From Zonotrichia leucophrys gambelii (lineage: Eukaryota > Chordata > Aves > Passeriformes > Passerellidae): a stretch of DNA of 64,000 bases. The stretch lies in assembly GCF_028769735.1 (NCBI RefSeq), contig NC_088172.1:62465075-62529074 (forward strand), given 5' to 3'. This document shows positions 25,001 to 35,860 of the stretch, piece by piece. A program made the translations under genes and the position numbers. Within the stretch, counting starts at the first letter, position 1, and each line of letters begins with the position of its first letter. Under the pieces are notes generated by a model that was given only the letters and a program-made list of their open reading frames with translations, was not told the origin of the DNA and searched no databases.

Positions 25001-28000
25001 TCTCTTTTTCATTTGGTCTGTATTTTTTTCACTTAATTACAATGTGTGTGGAACAGCAGTTAGCAATAATAGTAACTGGCAGAGGGAAAATGGATGAACA
25101 AGATGATCATTCTCTTGCCTCTGGATCAGCCACTGAAACCCATCCCAGATCTGCACTTTTCAAAAGTCATTCACCTCTGAGTCTGCACGAGGCATATGGG
25201 AAGTGCAAGCAGAGCAAACAGGCAGCTCCTTTGTGCTCCTTATTGCGATGGACTGTGGGTGGAAACTGGTGAGATGTGTTAGGGGGAGGCTCACTGAAGG
25301 AGTGAGCAGGAGTTCACTCTGCCTGTGTGGCAGCTTGCAAGAGCACATGCAAGACCCCTGAATCAGCAGCAAGTGGCAGCTGTGCAAGCAGCCTCTGCAG
25401 CTGCCCCAGCAAGCTCACTGGCACGGCCATTCCTCAAGGAAAACACGAGGTCCTTCACAGGACCCATTATTGAAGATGACTGGTCCTCATCCAGTCCTGT
25501 TTGGGAGAGTAAGCGATACGCTAGCCCCAGCCTTTGGCAAGCTCCTTTAATAACAGGAATTTGCAGGAGGAGACTGAGTTTAATTGCCAGTTCCAGCACA
25601 GGTCTACCAGTTATTAATGCTGCTGGTGTTCTTTTAATCGAATATGAACTCAACTGTACTTCCTAGCAGGCACCTCCTTCTGGAGCTCAGCATGAGCAGA
25701 AGGGATGTGGGTGCCTGGAAAAGGGATGTGTGTAATTTTCTTTGCCCAAAAGTACACATGGACAGAATGAAGTAATCCAATACAACTCTGCTGTTTAAGT
25801 TTACAAATACATCATTAATGTCTAAACTTGTAAGTATTGCTCCTCAGCATTGCTACACATACACACACTACTCATATGACAGAATGTACACGATAAAAAT
25901 ATCCTTTTTGACTTGTTTTTACTTAGCATATTAGACTGCAGTCAGCAAAAAGACAAGGCTATGGGCTGAAGCACAGAGAGGAGCATTTCCTCCCTGCTCT
26001 GCCTGCCCAGAATGCTCCCTAAGGGGTTCTCTGCAGAGGAGGGGCACTGCATCAGGCACTGCCTGAGCATCAGGAAGAGAGAAAGGGAGAGAATGAGAGG
26101 AAGTGCTGGGAAGCCCAAACCAAATTTTGTTTCCATTCTGTGCTGTTCTTAGATTTGGGCACCCTTCTGTTAACTCTTGTCTCGTTGCAAAATTGAAATG
26201 GTATAGCTGCAATGACTAGCAGAAACATGGGCACCCCAACAATAACTCAGTGTGCCTGGAACAAACCAAGGCTGCAGCCTAATGAACCATTTTGCAGCTT
26301 TTGCATGCCAATAATCAAAATTCCTCCTGAAGGAAAACTGGTCTGTTCAAGGGACTCTGCTGTAGCAGCTGCCCACCGCTCCCTGTATTATGGTTCTTTC
26401 CCTAAAGAGCGACCCCTCTGAAGAGGGGGGATAGGGGAGCACACCAACAGAGTACATCTTGCTACCCAGTGTTTGGTAGCTACACAATCCTAGCAATTGG
26501 TAGGGAATCAGAGAGGCAATCCATCTCCCCTTTTCTCTCCCGTGAGTCTTTTTGAACTAGCTGATCTGTGTGGAGGCCAAACCCATGGGCACCTGCCCCC
26601 CAGAGGCCCCAGCCCCTCCAGGTGTCCGTGCCCTGCAGGAAGGACAGACAACTGCTGCTGTGAGAGGAGAAAAATGGGATTGCGAAATGGCCGGCGCTGC
26701 CAGGAAGCCTGGATATCAGCAGCAGCACAGCTCCCTTCAGCTGGGCTGCCTGCCCCTCTGGTGGTGGTCCTGTCCTGCCCCAAACCGTGGGGCCACCAGC
26801 CATCAAGGCGGGGAGGCTTTTGGGACGGCGAGTTCTTCTGGCAGGCCCGGGAGGTGATTTGCCAGCTGGAGCTGTCAGCAAGCGCCAGTTTGCTGCTGCA
26901 GGGGGATGTTTGGGTAATGCAGGAACTCCCATGTTGGAAACAGCATTAATACCCTTGGCCCACACTTTGAGAAGGTCTGGTCCTCGGTTTTGACTTTTAT
27001 TTTGTGTGAGGACCCTACTGCCAACTCCCACAAACAGGGAAAAAGCATTTCCCAGCCTGAAACTCCCCAGCCCATGAGAAAGCCTTTGGCAGAGCCTCCT
27101 CCTTGGGGCTCCTCTTTGCGCTTTGCTCACGCACACCAGCACTTCCACACATGCAGAGAGGGAAGCTCTGCCCCTCTGCAGCTCCTCGGGGATCCGCAAA
27201 CTGCATCGACATGGGCTCAGGGGAATGAAGCACAGACAAGGAATATAACTATCCAGGAGCCTAAAAAGAAGGAGCTTTAAAGCCCTCTGTAATTTTTTCA
27301 ACAGACGATCTGTTTCTGCTCTTATTTTGTAACGTTTCCTGTGGAGTCCTCGCCCCTGTCCAATTTTCTGAGGGTATTTGGAAGCCTGTCGGCTCCCGCA
27401 CAGAAGGCAGGGAGCAGAGCCAGCACGGTGTCACGGAGGGGTCACTGCTTCCTGGGCTTCCTGTTTATTTTGGGAAGGGGTCACCCGGCCAGCCGGCCGC
27501 TCTGCCTGCGCCCCGGGAAGCCCCTGGCCACCACATTCCTGCCCCCCTCGCCCGGGGCTGCAGACAATTGCTGACTGTGGCTCGAAATGCAGAGCACCAA
27601 GGCGGGGTGTAAATGGGATAACCCGACATGCCTATTTACTCAGCCTGGGGATAAGGGGCGGAAGCTTTTCCACATCAATTGCCCTTTCTTCTGGTATCTG
27701 GAAGTGTCTCTCTGAAGTTTTTCGTTCTCTTCGGAGGGTAGTAACCTCTGAATTTCTCAAGTGTTTCCATGATCTTTTCCTCGCTGCTTTTTTTTTCTAC
27801 TTCTACTTGAAAAAAGGGCATAAAGTCAACTGCGCTGTTAAAAACAGAATTGTCTCCCTTTTTAAAGAAAGCATGCAAATTTTTCTCCAAACTGCCTAGA
27901 GCAGAGCCCACCAATGGAGCAGAAGCTGTAGCACACAGGCTCTTGCTCACAGTGCGAGTCCCTGGTAACTCGCCCTGACCAGGCTGTCTAGAGCAAAGCG

Positions 28001-30369
28001 TTGGAGCAGAAGAGCAGCGTCTCCATATTTTGGGACATATCCATGAATGAATGGCAAACAATTGTCCTACTGCTGTTTCCTCTTCTAGGCAGGCTCTGCT
28101 TAGATGCTTTGCAGCTCTTCAAAAGTTAACACCAAGCAGCAGCATTCAGTGCAGCTGTCTTCAAGGAGTTAATAAAAGGCCCCACGTATGGGAAACAGCA
28201 GACACTGAGTAGCTGCTCGAGTCCCTCTCGATCCTCTGGCACGTCCTGCCTCACACTGAGCGAGTGCACTGACCTCTCTCCGGCCTCGGTGGAGTATTTC
28301 TGTGCCAGTGGCTCTGTCAGCTCCTGCCATCAGCAGTCGGCTCCAGGCTGCAGGGCAGCCGTCAGCACGCCGCTGACGAGCAGCTCTTGGGGAAGCATGC
28401 TCTCATCCTGCAAGCCCAGAAGTGCACACAGCTTTACATTCGTAGTGATGCTCCTGTGGATAAAGTTGTAACTGGTTGTAAACATCTGCAGGATCAGTGG
28501 CTTACCATGAGCCTGTCCGAACCCTATTTATGTCAACACTCTGTGCCTGATGACACCCTCATTTGCACAGTATCTTTTTTCCCCCTTATAGCACTAGATT
28601 AAACATTGTTGGCCCAGAGTCACCTGCATGTGACTAAATCCAAAACTTCAAGGACTATTCCCAGACTCTCCTCTCTCAGTTCTGAGAGAGCAACTTCCAT
28701 AATTAATTATGAATCAATGAAGGAGAGCTGGTAGCATCCTTCAGCATAATTGCCCTTCTTGTCTTGACTCTGGCCATTTTGATGTTACCCTGCAGGACTT
28801 CTGCCACAACAGGAGGATGCAAATAAGAGCTATGGAGGAAGCAGTATCTGCTGGAGAAGGATGTGAGACAGCCTCAGTCAGAAGGGAAAGAAGAATGCCA
28901 AGGGCAGAGGTGATCAAGTGAGGAGCACTGGTTTGGACACAGAGGAAGGGCAGGCCCCATGGGGGATAGGTACGTGGGTGAAGTGCAGGCTGGGGGCACA
29001 GTTCTGGGACAGGGGTCTGCACGCAATCACTGCTGCCAGTGCAGAGGATAAGAGGGATAAAACCCTGCTGGGAGGAAGAGAAACACAGTAAGATCTCGGT
29101 GTGGTTCATTGACAAAAGCAAAAAAACACATTGTAAGAAGGGGGATGGCATTGATGTGGGGGTGGCAAACAGAGTTCATCTCAAAGAGCTGCCCCATTAC
29201 AACCTTTCCTCTCCCCTCCTTCCCTCACCCGTGACACTGGGCACACCGGGACAAGACAAGATCCACACTGTGCTGGACCCCCATCCATGCCATCATGGTG
29301 CTCCTTGCTCAGAGGCTGCCCCAGACCTTCCCAGCCTTGCACCCAACAAGACATTGTCCAGCACTCGCTGCTCCTATCTATAGCCTTGGTGTGTTGCAGC
29401 AAGGGGCGTTTCACAGAGATCCGGCACAAAGGGATGGCTTCTGTTTCAAAAAAGAGAAAAAAACCCAAGAGACAAATGCATTATTTGTTCGATTCCTGTG
29501 CAGTTACTGTTGTAACAGTCAGCAGCTTTGAGGTATTTTTTTTTTGTGATTTGATACATAAACCACATTTCCTATGTAGCACTGCCACTATTTTTTTATC
29601 AGGTTTTTGACATTGAGCTTGGCAACATGATTTTGTTGGGTTTTTTTTCCTTTTCCACCAGAATGAATTCAAAGGCAGCAAATGCGGCAAAACCAGAATA
29701 CTGCTCATCTTGACTTTTCCACGCAGCTAGTTTTCATTAAAAATAAAGGAAAATAAATACAGATCACATTTTCTGTCCTGCAGTTAAAAGCCTGCCACAG
29801 CTCAAAGCTTTGCTTTCTTCTTACCCTGCAGCCTGGCTCAGCTAGCACTCCAGCTCTGCTCATGATCTGAAATGCGCAAACACACTGTTTCTTGGCTTTC
29901 CACCAGTATATATAAATATATGTAATTTTTTCCTTCGGAGAACCTGGAGGCAAAAGCAAGAGGGCAAAGGAGTACGTGACTAAAACATCCAAACTTCCTC
30001 TTTCATAAGACATCACATGATGAAGTGCAATTACAATTCCTGCCTTGTCCCTGCCAATTGCAGGCGCATTGCCTCACCCGAGAAACCCGGCTTCTTCCCC
30101 CGCCCCGTGTGTGTGTGTGTTTGTGAGTGTGTGTGTGGAGGCAGCGATCGCTGCAGCCGGCTTGGCGAGGCTCCAGCTTCGGGCTGGAGAAAGAGGGCAG
30201 TGGGTGGAAGACGAAAACAAAGATCTGTTTACTTAGCTTGCATGGATAAATCGTCTTTCCAGCCGGGGAGGGGAGGAGGGAAGAGAAACAGCTTTAAAGG
30301 ACTTTGATGCAATGTGAAAGGAGGGCTGCTCGGGAAAAGCGAGCCGATGTTAACCCTTGGTTCTCCGGG
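22066..30369. other. Gene-free stretch upstream of the IRF2BP2 CpG region
   Basis: Contains the longest non-repeat frame outside the gene (minus strand 27301-26480, 273 codons), which has no recognisable domain and lies in moderately GC-rich DNA. CpG-richer patches at 26640-26860 and 27470-27560 may be regulatory. 28700-28720 holds an ATAATTAATTATGAATCAA homeobox-type AT core. TATATATAAATATA at about 29907 is TATA-like but has no associated gene. Confidence 0.5.
30107..30137 (+). repeat. (GT)n microsatellite
   Basis: Interrupted GT dinucleotide run with TT and GA interruptions, about 250 bp before the upstream CpG block. Alternating purine-pyrimidine sequence of this kind can adopt Z-DNA. 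Confidence 0.85.
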
Positions 30370-31110
30370 AGCCACGGCAGGCTGCCCCTTCTCCTTGCTC
30401 CTGCCCTCCGGCCCCGGCCGTCGCCGCAGGGCCGCCGGGAGCTGTGAGGGCTCCGGGGGCGGCTCCCGGGGTAGCAGCCCCGGCCGCCGCAACGACGGAC
30501 TGGGGGCCGGGGCTGACTTTTATTTCGCCTATGTACAACCCGGCGCCTCCAGGGCGCCCGGCCGGCCGTGCATTGCAAAGTCACCCAACCTGGCACGGGG
30601 GCCGGCGCTGCAGCCAGCGCCAGGACGAGCCGGAGCCGGGGCAGGGGGAGGCGAGGCCTCCCCACAGACCCGGGGCGCACGGGCGGCCGCCACACGCAGT
30701 CCCCGGGCCCGGCGGGCGGCGCGGGGCGAGAGGGAGCGGCTCTGCCCCGGTGTCCGCCTCACGGGGACACTCTGTCCCCGGTGTCCGCCCGACGCCCCTC
30801 GGCAGCCCGGCCGGGCAGGGGCAGCGGAGCGGCGGCGCTGGTGGCGGGCCCGGCCCCGCAGCGCCGTCGGGCGGCCCCCAGCCGCGGGGAGGCACCTCCC
30901 GGCGACCGCCACGGACGTCAGAGCTTCCCCGGCCCCGGCCGGCTCCCGCCTCCCGCCCTCTTTCCCTCCCTCCTCCGTAACCTACATAACGCCGTGGGAA
31001 GGGCGGCTGGAGCACGGCTGTCGGGGGGAGCACCCTCCGCCGTGTTCACCCTGCATGGGCAAAGGCGTGCAGCCGACCGTACGTGCAGGGATGTGCCCGG
31101 TGAGGGGCTG
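30370..31110. promoter_or_regulatory. Upstream CpG-rich block, separate from the gene-proximal island
   Basis: GC-rich sequence dense in CpG, with GC boxes and a CRE-like half site GACGTCA at 30914-30920. It is separated from the gene-proximal island by about 330 bp of AT-richer sequence (about 31200-31440). Several long frames here in all directions are expected from composition and lack recognisable protein features. It may be an alternative IRF2BP2 promoter or first exon, or a divergent non-coding RNA promoter. The sequence does not decide between these. Confidence 0.55.
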
Positions 31111-31388
31111 CTTCGCCTCCCGTGGCACACGAGGAGAGAGAACACCCTCTCTTGCTTCCTCCCTTGCCCCCATGCCGTGTTTCAGTGAGGGTGCAGGTGG
31201 CGGATGAGCGATTCACAGCGTGGAAGGGGGTCGGGGAAACAGGTTTTTCTTTTTTGGGAACGAGACGGTGTGTGCTTAGTCTGTGTGAATTTCGCTAATC
31301 TGCATTAGAGAACTGCTGGTTTGTGGTTTAAAATGACAGGAAATCTAGAACGTCCTATTTCCTGTGCACAAATGACAACAGTTAAGAG

Positions 31389-31415
31389 AAAAAAAAAAAA
31401 AAAAAAAAAAAAAAA
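31389..31415 (+). repeat. A27 homopolymer
   Basis: Uninterrupted run of 27 A in the AT-rich gap between the two CpG blocks, about 1 kb before the IRF2BP2 start codon. Runs of this kind disfavour nucleosomes. It is probably polymorphic in length. Confidence 0.9.
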
Positions 31416-31861
31416 GCTGGGTAATCGTTACATTTATTTCTGATGGTGCCTCCTGCTCCGGCGGGGAGAACAAAGCCGAGCACCGCTCGGCGGGGCGCCG
31501 GCCCCTGCCCGGAGGTGGCGATGACCGGCCCGGCGGGGGGAACCTCGGAGCTGCGGGGCGCGCCCGGGGCGCCGCGTCCAAGGTCACGGGGGAGGGGGTG
31601 CACTGAGTCCCGCACTGCGGGAGGCGCCCCGCGCACCGCTGCGCCCACCGTTGGGAAGTTTCGGCAAAGCCCCTCGGCGGTGAGGGAAATAGTAATACAC
31701 CCAACAATAATAAAAATAAAATCAGAAAAGAAGGAGGGAGCTGCAGGGCACCCCCGCCCCTCGCCTTGTCCCTCTCCGCTCCCACAGCCCTCCCCGGGGC
31801 CGATGCGGGGCGGGGGCGCGGCGGCCCCCCGGCGGCAGGAGGAACCCCCGGTGCCGGTGGC

Positions 31862-31889
31862 GGGGGCGCGGGCAGGGGCCGGGGCTGGG
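31862..31889 (+). other. G-quadruplex-forming motif in the IRF2BP2 promoter
   Basis: Five G runs (GGGGG, GGG, GGGG, GGGG, GGG) separated by 2-3-base loops, about 35 bp before the NRF1-like site. On the non-template strand of the promoter it could fold as a G4. Confidence 0.65.
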
Positions 31890-31923
31890 ATCGCGGCGGC
31901 GGCGGCGGGGCGGGGGCGCCCAT

Positions 31924-31935
31924 CGCGCAGGCGCG
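31924..31935 (+). promoter_or_regulatory. NRF1-like site in the IRF2BP2 promoter
   Basis: The palindromic motif CGCGCAGGCGCG matches the NRF1 consensus (YGCGCAYGCGCR) at all but one position. NRF1 sites of this kind usually sit within about 100 bp of CpG-island transcription starts, so it is a useful marker for the promoter core. Binding itself is inferred. Confidence 0.5.
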
Positions 31936-32167
31936 GCCGGCACTGTCGAAGAATCGTAGCGGCGGCGCGCAGAGGCGGCGGTGGCGGCTGGAGCCCGGCA
32001 CGGCGCCGCCGCCAGCCCCGGCCCCGGCCCCCGTGGCAGTCCCCGCCCCGCCCGCCCCGCCGCGCCGCGCCGGCCCCCGCCGCCCCGCGCCGCCCCGTAG
32101 TAGCCAGAGAGCGGGGGAGCCGTGCGGGCGGCAGCGGCCGCAGCCCTGCGCCAGCCGCGCGGCGGAG

Positions 32168-32191
32168 ATGCGCGTCCCCGCCGCCCTGTGA
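32168..32191 (+). other. Seven-codon upstream ORF in the presumed 5' leader
   Basis: ATG at 32168 (context GAG-ATG-C) opens a short frame encoding MRVPAAL, ending at TGA 32189-32191, 242 bases before the IRF2BP2 start. If transcription begins upstream of 32168, this is a non-overlapping uORF that could reduce or condition main-ORF translation. It is real as a sequence; its use is unknown. Confidence 0.4.
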
Positions 32192-32433
32192 GCGCCGCCG
32201 GCGGAGACGGCGACGGGAGCGGCGTTCCCCGCAGCGGCTCTGCCTGCCGGGGCGCCCGCCGCGCCCCGCTCCAGCGCACGGAAGAGGAAGGCGAGGGGGA
32301 GGGGGCCCGGCGGACGGTCCCGCTGCGGCCGCGGCTCCCGAGCCTGCCCGTCGGGACTCCGGTGACGAGGGGCGGAGGAGGCAGCGGCCGAAGCCGGAGC
32401 GGGGGGCGCTCGCCGCTGCCCCGGGGCCGGGAC

Positions 32434-33463
32434 ATGTCGTCGGCGGCGGTGGCGGCTGCTTCCCGCAGGCAGTCGTGCTACCTGTGCGATCTGCCCCGCA
32501 TGCCCTGGGCCATGATCTGGGACTTCACCGAGCCCGTCTGCCGGGGCTGCGTCAACTACGAGGGCGCCGACCGCGTGGAGTTCGTCATCGACACGGCGCG
32601 GCAGCTAAAGCGGGCGCACGGCTGCTTCCCCGAGGGCCGGGCCCCGCCACCGCCCCACGCCAAGCAGCCTCCGCTCTCCGCCAAGGAGCTCCTGGCGCAG
32701 CAGCAGCAGCTCGGCCACCCCTCGGCGGCGGAGGCGGCGGCGCGGCCCCCGCCGCAGCCCCTGGAGCGCTACTCGCTGGCGGCCGAGCGGCCGCCGCCCC
32801 GCCTGGGCGCCGAGTACGGCGGCGGCCGGCAGGTCAACGGGATCCTGGTGCCCAACGGCTTCCCCAAGCCCGAGGAGCCGCCCGAGCTCAACCGGCAGAG
32901 CCCGAACCCGCGGCGGACGCACGCCGTGCCGCCCACCCTGGTGCCGCTGGTGAACGGCGCCGGGCTCCCCGCCGCCATCGGCGGTCTGGGCAGCCGCGCC
33001 GCCGCCGCGGCCGCCGCCTCGCTGGCCGCCATCTCCGCCGCGCCCGCCCCCATGGCCGTGCCCGTGCCCCAGCAGCCGGCGGCGGCGGCGCAGGCGGCGG
33101 CGCAGGCGGCCGGGCAGCCCGGCGAGCTGGGGCACAAGCGCCCCGGCTCCGTCTCCTCCTCCTCCTCGGGTGGCGGCGGCGGCGCGGCGGGGGAGCACGA
33201 CAGCGGCGCCAAGGAGAAGCGCGGCTCCGCCGAGAGCCTGCCGGCGGCGGCGGCGGCGGAGCTGGCCGCGGAGGGCAAGGGTCGGCCGGGCTCCGAGCAG
33301 GAGTGGCTGGCCAAGCCCAAGACAGTGCGGGACACGCTGCTGGCCCTGCACCAGCACGGGAGCCACACCGTGGCCCCCTTCGACAGCAAATTCAAGAAGG
33401 AGCCGGGCATGGCGGGCGGCAGGCTGCTGGGCTACGAGACCAACGGCTCCGTGGCCAAGCCAG
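32434..33463 (+). CDS. IRF2BP2: IRF2BP2 coding exon 1 (N-terminal C4 zinc finger and linker)
   Basis: First coding exon of IRF2BP2, a nuclear transcriptional corepressor. From family knowledge, it binds the C-terminal repression domain of IRF2, represses NFAT1 targets, and works with VGLL4/TEAD4 and ETO2-NCOR complexes. It encodes residues 1-343 plus one base of codon 344. Seen directly: a zinc finger at about residues 15-64 with C15-x2-C18 and C36-x2-C39, containing [17 protein letters not shown] and the conserved RQLKRAHGC helix. A long low-complexity linker follows: a Gln run, seven Ala at 189-195, Ser5-Gly5, and the conserved blocks [22 protein letters not shown] and [15 protein letters not shown]. 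The start ATG sits in GAC-ATG-T (purine at -3), and the N-terminus [15 protein letters not shown] resembles the mammalian one. The full product is 583 aa, against about 587 for the long human isoform. IRF2BPL and IRF2BP1 fit less well because they lack these linker blocks. Confidence 0.96.
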
Positions 33464-33692
33464 GTGAGGAGCGGGAACCGGGGGACGGCGGGGCGGGAGG
33501 GGTGGCTCTCCAGGGATATGCGAGGCGGGGGATGCCGGGCGGGTTTGGGCGTGCGGGGCGGCGGCCCGGCCGCTTGGGTGGCCGGGTGCCCGGGGGGCGG
33601 CCGGGGCCAGGCGTTTCCGCGGTTGCTCGGCGATGCGTTGTGACTGCGCTGCCTTCTCACCCTCCTCCTTCCCCCCTCCTCTGCCTCTGCAG
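33464..33692 (+). other. IRF2BP2: IRF2BP2 intron (229 bp, GT-AG, phase 1)
   Basis: Donor CAG|GTGAGG at 33463/33464. The acceptor is a pyrimidine-rich stretch ending CTCTGCAG at 33692. Removing it joins exon 1 to exon 2 in frame and restores the conserved junction leading into the RKRKPSP signal, so both boundaries are supported by protein continuity. The intron is very GC-rich and its length is 3n+1. It has no stop in the exon-1 frame (see findings). Confidence 0.93.
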
Positions 33693-34414
33693 GGGCCCGG
33701 GCCGCCCGGAAGAGGAAGCCTTCCCCCGAGCCCGAGGGCGAGGCTGGACCCCCGAAGATCAACGGGGAGGTGCAGCCCTGGCTGCCCGCCCCGTCGGAAG
33801 GGATGAAGCTGCCGCTGACGGGCACCCCCTTCATGTCGCCCCCGCCGCCCACCGCCTCGCCCCACTCCAACCGGACCACGCCGCCCGAGGCGGCACAGAA
33901 CGGCCAGTCCCCCATGGCCGCCCTCATTCTGGTGGCGGACAATGCCGGGGGCAACCACGCCTCCAAAGACGCCAACCAGGTCCACTCCACCACGCGGAGG
34001 AACAGCAGCAGCCCCCCCTCGCCCTCCGCCATGAACCAAAGAAGGCTGGGCTCCGGCAGGGAGGTGCCGGGCCAGGGGGCCAACGCGGCGGCGGCGGGCG
34101 GCCTGGAGCCCGTGCACCCCGCCAGCCTGCCGGACTCGTCCCTCGCCGCCAGCGTCCCGTTGTGTTGTACCCTGTGCCACGAGCGCCTGGAAGACACCCA
34201 CTTCGTGCAGTGCCCCTCCGTCCCCTCGCACAAGTTCTGCTTCCCCTGCTCCCGGCAGAGCATCAAGCAGCAGGGAGCCAGCGGGGAGGTGTATTGCCCC
34301 AGCGGGGAGAAGTGTCCCCTGGTCGGCTCCAACGTCCCCTGGGCCTTCATGCAAGGGGAGATCGCCACCATCCTGGCCGGAGATGTGAAAGTGAAAAAGG
34401 AGAGGGACTCGTGA
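33693..34414 (+). CDS. IRF2BP2: IRF2BP2 coding exon 2 (nuclear localisation signal and C-terminal RING-like domain)
   Basis: Second and last coding exon, residues 344-583, joined in phase 1 (one base from exon 1, two from exon 2, giving Gly344). Just after the junction is the basic signal [11 protein letters not shown] at about 349-359, known in mammals as the nuclear localisation signal with a regulatory phosphoserine. Conserved blocks follow: [43 protein letters not shown] and [13 protein letters not shown]. The C-terminal RING-like domain is about residues 500-560, with ligand candidates C501/C502, C505, C517, H523, C526, C529, C545 and C551. It is followed by [17 protein letters not shown] and the terminal VKVKKERDS, then TGA at 34412-34414. 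In the family this domain makes the IRF2 contact. The wording of the blocks, especially [13 protein letters not shown] and [11 protein letters not shown], is IRF2BP2-specific and not IRF2BPL. No frameshift or premature stop is seen. Confidence 0.96.
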
Positions 34415-34467
34415 CTCGCCTGTGCTCGCTGCCCGACGTCACCTTGAACTCGAACTGCTCGAATTCT

Positions 34468-34509
34468 GTATATATCTATAAATATATATATATAAATATA
34501 TATATATAT
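34468..34509 (+). repeat. TA-rich tract in the IRF2BP2 3' UTR
   Basis: Imperfect (TA)n/(AATATA)n tract starting 53 bases after the stop codon. It can fold on itself or form an AU-rich protein-binding site. A second TA tract lies at 36445-36480. Confidence 0.8.
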
Positions 34510-34824
34510 CTCCAAGACAAGGGAAATGTAGACTTCATAAACATGGCTGTATAATTTTGATTTTTTTGAATACATTGTGTTTCTATATTTTTTGAAGACA
34601 AAAGGTATGTACTTATTATAAAGGCATTTCTTCTAATTCTTCTCTTTTTTTTTTTCTGTTTCGTTTTTTCTTTTTTTCCCTTTTGTTATAGCAACTATTT
34701 GTTGTGCTTCCCTGGTGACAGTTACTGTTCAATGTAGGCTGTGACTTGCGCTGCTTTTTTTAGAGAGCACTTGGCAAACCAGAAATGCTTCTAGCTGTAT
34801 TTGTATGCACTTGTTTCTTCTGTT

Positions 34825-34855
<31 letters not shown>

Positions 34856-35860
34856 AAATGCCAAATACACTTTCTGACATTGTAAAGATTGCCTTACTGT
34901 CTGTGATTCCTTATTCCTGGCCCCTGTCCTGTAGAGCTGGTCGCATGCAGGCTTGGTCTGAGGCAGCTGGGGACAAGAGTGGCTGGCCAAGGCAGGCGTG
35001 CCCTTTGCATCCCTCCGGCCGGGCGAGCTTAGGGAGCAGGAGGGCTTTCTCCCAGGAGCGCGTGGCTCGGGTTGCGAAGGAAGATCCTCCAGATCCAGTC
35101 CCGAATTGCTCACTGATTCTCGAGGGAAGTTGCCACCAGAGTAGGATGTGGAGAGGTGTCCAAGAGGCGCTGTTGAGTTAGGGATTTCTGGGTTTGTTTG
35201 TTTTTGGTTTGGTGTTTTGTTTTGTTTTGTTTTCTAAGGCAAAGTTGACCGCAGTTCTCGTGATCAGTTCTAAGATTACAAAACTGCATTTATTCACCAG
35301 TTGCATACCATAACATGGAATTTTGATAACGAACTTAGTTACACGATTGGCAAAGGTGCCAATGTAGCACTGCCATTTTTGAAGGTCTTCAGTGTCACTT
35401 GTGGGGCTTTTGTGTCTTTGGACAAAGCTGGGGATGTGGGGAAGAGACTTTCTTTTATTTTACTTTAATTTTCAGATAGTGCATATGGATTTTGATTTTG
35501 CTTACCAGTCACCTCTGGCGCTGTTGCTATTGTTACTATCGCTGACCCGGTATTTCCAAGTAGTGGCAGGTACGGTGTGGTACAGTGACAGCAGTGACTG
35601 AGGCTCTGCCAAATTGCCCGCGGGCATATCAGTGACAGCCCAAATGTGGGTGGAGGAAACCTGTAATTTCCTTATTACGTATGCTTGAAACAAACCTACT
35701 GCTATTCTTTGAAAATGAAAATATAAACTGGTTGAAATGAAAGCAATTAGGGCTGCACATAATGGCCCTGGCCCTGCCTTTTAAGCTACTTTGGAGAACT
35801 CTTTTGTAAAGCCACTTCTTTTGATCACGCTTCTGCATCACCAAGCAGACTTCTAAAATC

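Larger units (their letters stand above)
31440..32433 (+). promoter_or_regulatory. IRF2BP2: IRF2BP2 CpG-island promoter and 5' UTR region
   Basis: Dense GC- and CpG-rich sequence immediately before the start codon, continuing through the gene to about 34430. Many Sp1-type GC boxes are visible on both strands, for example around 31803-31815, 31904-31912 and, inverted, 32042-32068. No convincing TATA box lies close upstream, which fits a dispersed CpG-island promoter. The exact transcription start cannot be set from sequence alone. The region between the NRF1-like site at 31924 and about 32150 is the most likely neighbourhood, by inference only. Confidence 0.75.

Noticed and set aside
29486..29496. 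TGTTCGATTCC, close to a tRNA B-box
   Set aside because: No A-box at the right distance upstream and no cloverleaf can be drawn, so it is not a tRNA or tRNA-derived SINE.
29903..29922. TATA-box-like TATATATAAATATA as a promoter
   Set aside because: It lies in AT-rich DNA with no downstream exon or initiator context. TA-rich stretches of this kind are common in this window.
32434..34414. IRF2BPL or IRF2BP1 as the identity of the gene
   Set aside because: The coding region is split by an intron, and linker blocks such as [13 protein letters not shown] and [15 protein letters not shown] match IRF2BP2. IRF2BPL has a long poly-Gln tract and a large extra central region that are absent here.
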